5,532 nt of DNA from an uncultured Anaerolineaceae bacterium (GCA_937907495.1 CALESS010000457.1:1-5532); one strand, 5' to 3'; shown: positions 1 through 5,322, numbered from the stretch's first letter. Notes: generated by a model from the letters alone, not told the origin. Made by a program: numbers and translations.

Positions 1-767
1 ACCGCCTGCATGCTGCGGCTGAATTCATCGCCCTCATATTTTACGCGCGCCGCGGGTTTATACTCCTCGTCCACCAACGGCTGCACCAGGTCCAGCACAT
101 CCAGGGTGCGGTTGGTGGATTGGGCGAGGGCGCTCTCACCGGCATACAACTGGCGCAGCACCGGCATTTGCCGCTCCATCAGGCCGCCATCCCATAATTT
201 CAGGTCGCTCAACGAGCCAAGGCTGATGGTCTGGTTGGTGCCCTGCAGTGCCGTGGGCGTGGAGGGCATTGCCACCAGCGGAATTCCATATTCCGAGGCA
301 AAGGCATCCGCCAGCCAGGCGCGGCTGAGCCAGCCGCTGTGGATGGTTTTCTCTCCCGGTGTGCCCAGTTCCATATATTCCACCGCCTCGAAATGGCTGC
401 GGGTATTGTAGGTCAGCCCCACCGCATGCACAATGGCCAGTTTCTTATCCTGGTACAGTTCAAACAACGGCTGGAGGGTGGGATGCATGCCAAAGCGGGC
501 ATCCAGGGTCAGCAATTTCTTTTGCGGAATTTGCAGGGTGGGGCGGGCCTTTTGATAATATGCAGCATCTTCGCCTTCAATCGGCGGGATGACGTTAAGC
601 GCATCCCAGCCGCCGCGCAGCGAAACCACCACCAGGATTGGATCGGTGCTGCTGGCAGCCGAAACACTGCGCTGTAAAAAGCGGAAGGGAGCCAACAAGG
701 GGGACATCAGCGCCAGTGAACCGGCGCTGCCCTTTAAGAAAGTCCTTCTGGAAATGGAGTTCGTCAT
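1..767 (-). CDS. DUF1501 family Tat-exported protein, 3' end outside window
   Basis: N-terminal 255 residues are visible; the gene continues past the left edge (members are usually about 400-480 residues). The start is the ATG read from 767 down, preceded by AAAGGA with 6 nt spacing. A second ATG at 774-772 is out of frame. Residues 6-12 read SRRTFLK, a near-perfect twin-arginine motif, followed by a hydrophobic stretch (about 15-30) and a possible cleavage region around 35-40, so export of a folded protein by Tat is expected. Family hallmarks are PILVVVSLRGGWDALN (43-58), the RSHFEAVEYMELGTPG block (123-138), and GMHP (93-96). DUF1501 is related to the alkaline phosphatase/sulfatase-like fold, but a substrate is not known and none is implied here. 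It starts 15 bp after the DUF1800 stop codon, so the two genes are almost certainly cotranscribed. Family assignment is firm; function is not. Confidence 0.93.
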   Translation of the reverse strand, partial: MTNSISRRTFLKGSAGSLALMSPLLAPFRFLQRSVSAASSTDPILVVVSLRGGWDALNVIPPIEGEDAAYYQKARPTLQIPQKKLLTLDARFGMHPTLQPLFELYQDKKLAIVHAVGLTYNTRSHFEAVEYMELGTPGEKTIHSGWLSRAWLADAFASEYGIPLVAMPSTPTALQGTNQTISLGSLSDLKLWDGGLMERQMPVLRQLYAGESALAQSTNRTLDVLDLVQPLVDEEYKPAARVKYEGDEFSRSMQA

Positions 768-773
768 TGCTCA

Positions 774-779
774 TCCTTT
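774..779 (-). promoter_or_regulatory. Ribosome binding site of the DUF1501 gene
   Basis: On the minus strand this reads AAAGGA, 6 nt before the ATG at 767. It lies in the 15-bp gap after the DUF1800 stop and selects 767 over the out-of-frame ATG at 774. The upstream gene's site is the same GAAAGGAT octamer. Confidence 0.75.
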
Positions 780-782
780 CGC

Positions 783-2528
783 TTATCCCCGGTACCGAAA
801 CTGGGGGCTCATCAATATCAACGTGGCCAGTGCCGGAATCACTTCACCGCGCTCATCCGCGCTCAGTGGCGCATCGGCGCTTCCCTCACCGGCAGCGAAT
901 TGAATCAACGCGCTGCGCGATTCGGCGGGCAGATTGTGAAGCTGCCAGCGGTGCAGCCAGTAATCCACCAACTGGGTGGCGCTGGAGACTTCCACCGGGG
1001 TCTGCGCCAGCAGATCCACGTAGATGTTGTTGCCATCCTCCTCATCGCTCCACCAGTTTTCCACCAGCCCGGTGATCAGGTTCCAGGCGTAGATACTGCT
1101 CATGGAATTGATCCAATCCCTGGCCTGATCCGGATATCCATTCGGTTGGTGGTGGCCAAAGATCGGCTGGCCCATCATGGCCTGTGTCCAATACACCCCC
1201 TCCGGCAGTTGCCCCATCTCCGCTTCCAGGGCGCGCAGGGCGGAAACAGCCCATTCCAGCGGTCGTTTCAGCTTGCCCCCGCTGGATTGGCGGAACTCCG
1301 GCGAGCGGAAGAGCGTCTGGTAAACTTTGCGCAGTTGATCGGGCGAATCCTTCTCTTCCAAAAAAGTGCGGGCCACCGCATCCACCAGGCTTTGCGGCGG
1401 ATCATCCGCCACAAAACGCCGGCAAAGTTTCCGGGCGATGTAAGTGGCCGTGCCGGGGTGGCTGGCAAGCAGGTCGAGCACGTCCCGCCCATCTTTCTGC
1501 GGGCTTTGGTCCGAGGGGATGTATTGCCCCAAGACGAACTTGTTATAACGGTCATGCCAGGGTGGGTAATAGAGGAAGGTCAGGCTGTCATCCACATCCT
1601 CCTCCCCTTCCCACAGGTCATCGTGCATACGCCAACCGGTGAAGCAGCGGGCCGTCTCGTACACATCGTTATCCACATACCCGATTACCCGGCCCTCTGC
1701 ATCTTTGGCAATGGAAGTGGGATCTTGAATACCGAGGTAGTTTTCCGCGCCCAGGGTATGCAGCTCCAACAACTCGCGGGCAAAGTTTTCGTTGGGGCCG
1801 GCATCCGAGTTGGTGCGGTTGTTGAGGTAGGTCAACATGCTGGGATGAGAGGCAACCCCTTCCAGAAATTGACGGAAGTTGCCAAAGACATGCGCCCGGA
1901 TGACATCCCGATCATATGAGAGCATGAGGGGAGCAACATCATCCTGATCTCCGTAAACGTTGAAGTGGTTATGCCAGAAATCCACCAGCAGTTCCTGTAA
2001 TTGTTTGCGGCTGTACACCGCCCGTAAAAAGCTGGAGCGAACCAATTCAGCATAGGGCTGCATGTACCAGCGCCAATGGCGGTCATCGTTATCTTTGTAA
2101 GGGTTGTGGGTGATATGTTCATAGGCCAGGTCTTTGAGGGATTTTTGCAAAGTCTCGAACCCGGCCTGTTGCAGGCGCGCTTCAAAGGAGGAATCATCGA
2201 GCGCATCGGGGTTGAGCTGTTCCGCCAGGAAGGCCTCGAGGGCGGCTTCCGGGTTGGCCTCGGCCTCGAGGCGGAGCAGCGGCTCAGAGGGGCGGATGCC
2301 GAACGTGAGCCGGCTGGTGATCAACGTGAGCAGGTCGTTGGCTACCGGGGCGGCTTGCTCGGTGGTCGGGAGGACAACCGGTGGTTTTCCCGGGTTGCTG
2401 GTGGGCTGGAGCGGCGGGGGTGGGGTTTTCCCGGCCTCCAGGGTGAGGGCACTTTCTGCCTGGCAGGCAGCCAGGCTGGAGGCAGCCGCGACAACGGCAG
2501 CAGTTTTTAGAAATTCACGGCGATCCAT
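783..2528 (-). CDS. DUF1800 family protein, Tat-targeted lipoprotein
   Basis: A complete protein of 581 residues. The start ATG follows AAAGGA (2537-2542 on the plus strand) with 8 nt spacing. The N-terminus has DRREFLK (2-8), an alanine-rich hydrophobic core, and a lipobox LAAC with Cys22, predicting a Tat-exported, lipid-anchored protein on the outer face of the membrane. Residues about 34-60 form a proline-rich linker. DUF1800 signature blocks follow in order: LLVDFWHNHFNVY (180-192), HPSMLTYLNNRTN (228-240), NENFARELLELHTLG (246-260), RCFTGWR (294-300), HPGTATYIARKLCRRFVADDPP (357-378, key residues H357 and R366-R371), and LFRSPEF (406-412). Length is typical for the family. The biochemical activity of DUF1800 is unknown. 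Its common partner is a DUF1501 protein, and that is exactly what lies downstream, so the two probably act together outside the cytoplasm. A 339-codon antisense frame across this gene is a shadow. Confidence 0.95.
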   Translation of the reverse strand: MDRREFLKTAAVVAAASSLAACQAESALTLEAGKTPPPPLQPTSNPGKPPVVLPTTEQAAPVANDLLTLITSRLTFGIRPSEPLLRLEAEANPEAALEAFLAEQLNPDALDDSSFEARLQQAGFETLQKSLKDLAYEHITHNPYKDNDDRHWRWYMQPYAELVRSSFLRAVYSRKQLQELLVDFWHNHFNVYGDQDDVAPLMLSYDRDVIRAHVFGNFRQFLEGVASHPSMLTYLNNRTNSDAGPNENFARELLELHTLGAENYLGIQDPTSIAKDAEGRVIGYVDNDVYETARCFTGWRMHDDLWEGEEDVDDSLTFLYYPPWHDRYNKFVLGQYIPSDQSPQKDGRDVLDLLASHPGTATYIARKLCRRFVADDPPQSLVDAVARTFLEEKDSPDQLRKVYQTLFRSPEFRQSSGGKLKRPLEWAVSALRALEAEMGQLPEGVYWTQAMMGQPIFGHHQPNGYPDQARDWINSMSSIYAWNLITGLVENWWSDEEDGNNIYVDLLAQTPVEVSSATQLVDYWLHRWQLHNLPAESRSALIQFAAGEGSADAPLSADERGEVIPALATLILMSPQFRYRG

Positions 2529-2575
2529 GGATAATATCCTTTCTCAAGAAATGCCCCAGGCGAGCATCTGATGAC

Positions 2576-2581
2576 ATTATA
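2576..2581 (-). promoter_or_regulatory. Candidate -10 box for the DUF1800-DUF1501 operon
   Basis: The minus strand reads TATAAT, a perfect -10 match, which would put the transcript start near 2569 and give a 5' UTR of about 40 nt. The best upstream -35-like hexamer is TTGTAG (2601-2606, minus strand) at a long 19-nt spacing, so only the -10 is convincing. Confidence 0.5.
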
Positions 2582-2705
2582 TACCGGATTTATCCGTTTT
2601 CTACAAGCGCGGTACGATCTCAGCCATTCCAAGAAACCTGGCGTGCTGATATTCTCAAAGATCCATTTCTGGCAGATCTGGCGTGGTTTTCACTTCGTCA
2701 TGTGG

Positions 2706-2711
2706 CATAAT
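2706..2711 (+). promoter_or_regulatory. Weak -10-like CATAAT before the CPBP-like gene
   Basis: CATAAT matches the -10 consensus at five of six positions and lies 82 nt before the ATG at 2794. No good -35 hexamer is seen at 16-18 nt (GTGGTT at 2683-2688). It is embedded in TGTGGCATAAT, an 11-mer that recurs at 3594-3604 upstream of the cupin gene. Confidence 0.25.
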
Positions 2712-2722
2712 GGATCCAGCGA

Positions 2723-2779
2723 GCCTTTCCCTGTGACCAGCCCTCAGGTTGCGGCCTGTGTAAAATAGGCCTTTCCCTG
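2723..2779 (+). repeat. Short direct repeat pair GCCTTTCCCTG in the CPBP-gene leader
   Basis: GCCTTTCCCTG occurs at 2723-2733 and again at 2769-2779, 46 bp apart, both between the putative promoter and the ATG at 2794. A small hairpin lies between them: GGCCT (2753-2757) pairs with AGGCC (2767-2771) around a 9-nt loop. They could be a local duplication or a paired protein site; nothing in the sequence decides which. Confidence 0.4.
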
Positions 2780-2793
2780 CGCCCCGGAGCAAG

Positions 2794-3489
2794 ATGAAAT
2801 CACACCTCAGCACTTCCACTGTAAGCCAATGGCGCCCGCAAAAACTCGATCTCGGTCTCGCCGCGCTGCTCGGCTTGGTGTTTCCTCTATTGGCCGGCCT
2901 GCTCTACGGGCAAACCGGCGCCCTGTTACCCATGCTCCTGTATTATGGGCTGGCCTGGGGAATCGTCAAGTGGCGGCGTGGATCAAGCGGCTATTTCAAC
3001 CCCTTGCCCAAACGCATTACCCCTTTCTTCTATGTGAATGTGGCTGTGATTCTCGCCAGCCTGGTATGCGCTTACCTGGCGAGAAATCAATTTCCCGCCA
3101 GCACTGCCGCCGGTATTCTCATCACGGCCCTCATTTGGGCGCCGCTCAATGCCGCCAGCGAACAGTTGCTCTGGATTTATATTTTCGAGGCCTGGGATTT
3201 ATATCCCGCCAAACCCCGGCCCATCTTCCGCCTGATCGGTCTGGTCTTGTTTGCGGCTTTCGTCGGGATGATCCATACCCAGTATTGGGCGAAGTTCCTG
3301 GAAACGGTTGATCCAAAACCACTGTTCGGGGTGGCTTTCATTTTGCTGACCAGTGTGTCGGGCTTCCTGCACCTGGTGGTATGGCGGAAATCCAATCACA
3401 TGCTGTTCACCTTCATTCCACACTTCCTGCTAAACCTGGTTCCCCTGATATGGACGTATTATTCAATCCTGCCTTATCTGGTTCGCTGA
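2794..3489 (+). CDS. CPBP-like (Abi/CAAX protease superfamily) multi-pass membrane protein
   Basis: A complete protein of 231 residues, predominantly hydrophobic, with about seven membrane segments (roughly 18-38, 43-60, 76-96, 105-132, 145-162, 178-196, 204-228). The ATG follows GGAG with a short 4-nt gap. Three polar motifs sit in membrane segments in the order and spacing of CPBP glutamic intramembrane proteases. The first is SEQLLW with Glu123 (motif 1, usually EExxxR). The second is VGMIH with His161 (motif 2, FxxxH). The third is HFLLN with His210 and Asn214 (motif 3, HxxxN/D). The first Glu, both His and the Asn are kept, but the second Glu is Gln124 and the motif-1 Arg is replaced by a hydrophobic residue. 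It may therefore be a divergent protease or a non-catalytic relative. The family includes Rce1-type CAAX proteases and bacteriocin self-immunity proteins. A terminator-like hairpin about 70 nt downstream and the separate cupin leader suggest a single-gene unit. The gene call is certain; the family call is by motif only. Confidence 0.8.
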   Translation: MKSHLSTSTVSQWRPQKLDLGLAALLGLVFPLLAGLLYGQTGALLPMLLYYGLAWGIVKWRRGSSGYFNPLPKRITPFFYVNVAVILASLVCAYLARNQFPASTAAGILITALIWAPLNAASEQLLWIYIFEAWDLYPAKPRPIFRLIGLVLFAAFVGMIHTQYWAKFLETVDPKPLFGVAFILLTSVSGFLHLVVWRKSNHMLFTFIPHFLLNLVPLIWTYYSILPYLVR

Positions 3490-3560
3490 CGAGAGGGGGT
3501 ACGAATGCAAAGGACATCCCTGGCAGAAGGAAATGGCAGGGGCAGAGAGTAAGATATGCA

Positions 3561-3587
3561 GCACCTTCCCCAAAGGTGGCACTTTTT
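3561..3587 (+). terminator. Probable intrinsic terminator after the CPBP-like gene
   Basis: CACCTT (3562-3567) pairs perfectly with AAGGTG (3573-3578) around a CCCCA loop; G3561-C3580 can extend the stem with one bulge. A run of five T follows at 3583-3587. It lies 71 nt after the stop of the CPBP-like gene. The stem is short and there is a 4-nt gap before the T run, so strength is uncertain. Confidence 0.5.
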
Positions 3588-3620
3588 GATTCTTGTGGCA
3601 TAATTACGGCATATTGAGCG

Positions 3621-3728
3621 GATTCTTCCGGGCATTCGGCCAGCCAGGTTCTGGCTTTTGGTATTCCCGGCCCCCGGTCAGAATCCTCGCCCGCCACCGG
3701 TACCGTAAGCCAGACCATTGGCGGGCGA
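3621..3728 (+). other. Structured leader-like segment upstream of the cupin gene (possible cis-regulatory RNA)
   Basis: This lies in the 286-bp gap between the CPBP-like gene and the cupin gene. GATTCT (3621-3626) pairs with AGAATC (3680-3685), and CCGGG (3628-3632) with CCCGG (3673-3677), forming a nested 11-bp stem. It encloses a hairpin AGCCAG (3642-3647)/CTGGCT (3651-3656). Next to it is a perfect 10-bp inverted repeat, TCGCCCGCCA (3687-3696) with TGGCGGGCGA (3719-3728). The 22-nt loop of the latter contains the palindrome CGGTACCG (3698-3705). This much nested pairing directly before a gene suggests a folded leader RNA. No known family is matched with confidence. Some words (CCCGCCAC at 3690-3697, AAGCCAGACC at 3707-3716) recall cobalamin riboswitch core elements, but the usual GGGAA and P4 pairing are missing. 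Confidence 0.35.
3642..3659 (+). terminator. Terminator-like hairpin inside the cupin leader
   Basis: A perfect 6-bp stem, AGCCAG/CTGGCT, with a 3-nt GTT loop runs directly into TTTT (3656-3659). It is too short to be a strong terminator but could act as an attenuator 116 nt before the cupin start, or serve as backup to the hairpin at 3561-3587. Confidence 0.3.
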
Positions 3729-3730
3729 TA

Positions 3731-3762
3731 TTACAGGTAAAAAAACAGAAAGTTTACAGGTA
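3731..3762 (+). repeat. Direct repeat TTACAGGTA x2 just before the cupin ribosome binding site
   Basis: TTACAGGTA occurs at 3731-3739 and 3754-3762, 23 bp apart (about two helical turns), in an A-rich stretch. The second copy abuts the AAGGAG ribosome binding site. The layout fits a tandem operator or a translational control site, but a chance or duplication origin is possible. Confidence 0.35.
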
Positions 3763-3763
3763 G

Positions 3764-3769
3764 AAGGAG
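3764..3769 (+). promoter_or_regulatory. Strong ribosome binding site of the cupin gene
   Basis: AAGGAG precedes two adjacent in-frame ATG codons. Spacing is 3 nt to the ATG at 3773 and 6 nt to the ATG at 3776, so the second is the more likely start. Confidence 0.75.
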
Positions 3770-3775
3770 TCAATG

Positions 3776-4258
3776 ATGGGTTCGATTGAGTTTCCATCCA
3801 ACATTCCCGCTGTGTTGCGGGTTGCAGCAAATGAGGATCAGTTCGGAGAGCATCGCGGCCTCGGGGTTAGTCAAATCACATTCAAGGTGACGCCGCAAGA
3901 CAGCAGCGGCCTCTTTATTATCGAGAACACCTTCCACGAAAAAGGGGGCCCGGCCCGGCACCTCCATTTCAACCAGGATGAATGGTTTTATGCACTGGAG
4001 GGTGAATTTCTGCTGGAAGTTGGCAGCCAGCAATTCACGATGAAACCAGGGGATTCCATCCTTGCGCCGAGAATGATCCCCCATGTTTGGGCCTATACCG
4101 GTGGGCTACGGGGCCGAATGCTGATTGCATTTATGCCCGCAGGAAAAATGGAAGCATTCTTTCGCGCGGTAACACAAGCGAATGCCATGCCAGCCCAAGA
4201 CCCTGAATTGTGGCGTTCTCATGGGATGGAGTTGCTCGGACCGCCTTTGCGCGTTTAA
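3776..4258 (+). CDS. Cupin domain protein (single-domain, metal-binding type)
   Basis: 160 residues from the ATG at 3776; starting at 3773 would add one Met, and the strong AAGGAG is better spaced for 3776. A single conserved beta-barrel cupin domain spans about residues 30-125. Motif 1 is GPARHLHFNQDEWFYALEG, with metal ligands His62, His64 and Glu69. Motif 2 is KPGDSILAPRMIPHVW, with the fourth ligand His103. All four usual cupin ligands are thus present, so a bound divalent metal is likely. The C-terminal tail (PAGKMEAFFRAV and beyond) is common in small cupins annotated as quercetinase-like or sugar/auxin-binding-like. No substrate can be inferred: small cupins include dioxygenases, isomerases and ligand-binding regulators. 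No signal peptide is seen, so it is cytoplasmic. It is followed after 69 bp by the HTH-DUF805 gene, probably in one transcript, and preceded by a structured leader. Confidence 0.92.
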   Translation: MGSIEFPSNIPAVLRVAANEDQFGEHRGLGVSQITFKVTPQDSSGLFIIENTFHEKGGPARHLHFNQDEWFYALEGEFLLEVGSQQFTMKPGDSILAPRMIPHVWAYTGGLRGRMLIAFMPAGKMEAFFRAVTQANAMPAQDPELWRSHGMELLGPPLRV

Positions 4259-4313
4259 TCCTTCATCCCCGCTCACCCGCCCGCCAGGCAGGTGGTTGGC
4301 AGCCCCGAAGTGG

Positions 4314-4318
4314 AAGGA
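4314..4318 (+). promoter_or_regulatory. Ribosome binding site choosing ATG 4328 for the HTH-DUF805 gene
   Basis: AAGGA lies 9 nt before the ATG at 4328. The upstream in-frame GTG at 4292 has no comparable site and would only add a 12-residue tail without family similarity, so 4328 is preferred. Confidence 0.65.
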
Positions 4319-4327
4319 AACCTCACC

Positions 4328-5041
4328 ATGATACCTTTTCCCCCATTAAGCAATCGCGAACGGGAGGTGATAAAGCTTTTACTGGAAGGTAAGAGCAATA
4401 AATTAATCGCCCTGGATATGAAAATTTCCGAGCGCACGGTTGAATTCCACCTCAACAAAATTTTCACCAAATTCCAGGTAAATTCGAGATTGGAACTGGT
4501 TTTGAGGCTTCAAAACGAACCAAACGGGAATGAATCTGAAAAACTGGGGGTTTCCACAGTTGCAAAGAAGAGCAATTTTGGTGAAAATGACGCCGGACTC
4601 AATTTTTGGAATTGGGTTACATCCTTGAGAGAAGCCGTCTCAAAAATCGGCGAGGAGTTCAGAATGAAAAATTCTTCGGATGCAAACACCGACAACCCGG
4701 CAATATCGGTTACCTTCTTCGAATCAATCCGCACCTGCTTATCCAAGTACGCAGAATTTACTGGCCGGGCATCCCGCTCCGAGTTCTGGTGGTTTACGCT
4801 GTTCGTTGTCATCGGGACTTCGGCGTTTGTGCAAATCAGCGAGGCTGCAGGAAGCATCTTCCTGCTCGCTTTTTTATTGCCCTTCCTGGCAGCGGGTTCA
4901 CGGCGGCTGCGCGATGGCGGTAAAAACCCATGGGAGTTGTTGTTCCTGCTGCTTCCGGTTGGCGGGATTATTCTACTGGGTTTTTACTGGGCGCTGCCAT
5001 CCAGCCCTTCTTTCTCGGAGGAAAATACACTTCCAACCTAG
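4328..5041 (+). CDS. N-terminal LuxR/GerE-type HTH fused to C-terminal DUF805 membrane domain
   Basis: 237 residues from ATG 4328. Residues 6-62 are a GerE-type helix-turn-helix: LSNREREVIKLLLEGKSNK (7-25), then IALDMKISERTVEFHLNKIF (27-46) with the recognition helix at about 35-46, ending in SRLELVLRL. Residues 63-127 form a polar, Asn/Lys/Ser-rich linker. Residues 129-225 match DUF805: YAEFTGRASRSEFWWF (141-156) and SRRLRDGGKNPWELL (191-205), with about three hydrophobic segments (154-171, 175-190, 202-223). That is shorter than the usual four-helix DUF805. There is no receiver or ligand-binding domain, and the HTH is at the N-terminus instead of the usual C-terminal place. The natural reading is a DNA-binding domain tethered to the inner face of the membrane, responding to an envelope or membrane signal; this is inference. 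It lies 69 bp behind the cupin gene and is followed by tandem hairpins. The HTH/linker DNA is clearly more AT-rich than the DUF805 part. Confidence 0.9.
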   Translation: MIPFPPLSNREREVIKLLLEGKSNKLIALDMKISERTVEFHLNKIFTKFQVNSRLELVLRLQNEPNGNESEKLGVSTVAKKSNFGENDAGLNFWNWVTSLREAVSKIGEEFRMKNSSDANTDNPAISVTFFESIRTCLSKYAEFTGRASRSEFWWFTLFVVIGTSAFVQISEAAGSIFLLAFLLPFLAAGSRRLRDGGKNPWELLFLLLPVGGIILLGFYWALPSSPSFSEENTLPT

Positions 5042-5059
5042 GCCCCGGCCCACCCAACA

Positions 5060-5078
5060 AGCCGTTAAAGATACGGCT
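5060..5078 (+). other. Small hairpin just after the HTH-DUF805 gene
   Basis: AGCCGT (5060-5065) pairs perfectly with ACGGCT (5073-5078) around a 7-nt loop, 18 nt after the stop codon. It stands directly before a larger terminator-like hairpin, and the two form a tandem 3' structure. Confidence 0.45.
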
Positions 5079-5080
5079 GG

Positions 5081-5124
5081 GAGACGACCCCCCGGGCAGA
5101 TATTGCCAGGGGGTCGCCTTATTT
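5081..5124 (+). terminator. Probable transcription terminator after the HTH-DUF805 gene
   Basis: CGACCCCC (5085-5092) pairs with GGGGGTCG (5109-5116). An inner GGCA (5095-5098)/TGCC (5104-5107) stem sits under a GATAT loop with a small CG/A internal bulge. Outer pairs continue past one mismatch into GAG/CTT. The sequence after the stem is CCTTATTT, a modest T-rich tail. The stem is very GC-rich; the weak T run leaves room for a pause or 3'-end protecting structure instead. Confidence 0.6.
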
Positions 5125-5174
5125 CCAGGCAACTGCCCAGGGCGTGGATGAACAAAGGCGTCCAACCGCGATGC

Positions 5175-5188
5175 GTGGCACGAGCCAC
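5175..5188 (+). other. Small perfect hairpin GTGGC-ACGA-GCCAC
   Basis: Five perfectly paired bases with a 4-nt loop, in the gene-free stretch 5042-5436, 6 bp left of the long palindrome. Alone it is within chance expectation; it is listed because this region is otherwise unexplained. Confidence 0.25.
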
Positions 5189-5193
5189 CCAGA

Positions 5194-5322
5194 TTTTGCC
5201 GGGGAAAGGTTTCTTTTCGCCATGAATCGCCGTTTTTCATAATCGCCCTTGTGTTTGCACAGGGGCGGGTGATGTTTGCAAATCAGCGGCTTGCCCACCG
5301 AAAGAAGAACCTTCCGGCAAAA
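5194..5322. repeat. 129-bp imperfect palindrome (possible MITE-like element or folded RNA)
   Basis: The outer arms 5194-5219 and 5299-5322 are near reverse complements. TTTTGCCGG (5194-5202) pairs perfectly with CCGGCAAAA (5314-5322), AAGGTT (5206-5211) with AACCTT (5308-5313), and CTTTTCG with CGAAAG. The centre is a 10-bp hairpin CGCCCTTGTG (5244-5253)/CACAGGGGCG (5258-5267) with a 4-nt loop and one T-G wobble. Between arms and centre, pairing is patchy. Internal short direct repeats are AATCGCC (5225-5231, 5241-5247) and TGTTTGCA (5252-5259, 5273-5280). No open reading frame with support lies inside. No target-site duplication is visible at the flanks (GCCACCCAGA left, CTCCGCCGCC right), so mobility is unproven. 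Confidence 0.55.

Noticed and set aside
900..1919. 339-codon open frame on the plus strand
   Set aside because: It is fully antisense to the strongly conserved DUF1800 gene, has no ribosome binding site, and shows no recognisable domain; it is a shadow of biased codon use.
2571..2768. 65-codon plus-strand frame in the divergent intergenic region
   Set aside because: No ribosome binding site, it overlaps the TATAAT of the minus-strand operon and the CATAAT on the plus strand, and its product resembles nothing known.
3570..3600. TGGCAC at 3577-3582 as a sigma-54 -24 element
   Set aside because: The matching -12 TTGC element is missing at the required spacing (GATTC is there instead).
3413..3718. 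101-codon minus-strand frame
   Set aside because: It runs antisense into the end of the CPBP-like gene and through the structured leader, with no domain and no supported start.
4292..4327. GTG start giving a 12-residue longer HTH-DUF805 protein
   Set aside because: No ribosome binding site near 4292, whereas AAGGA stands 9 nt before ATG 4328 and the HTH domain begins right after that Met.
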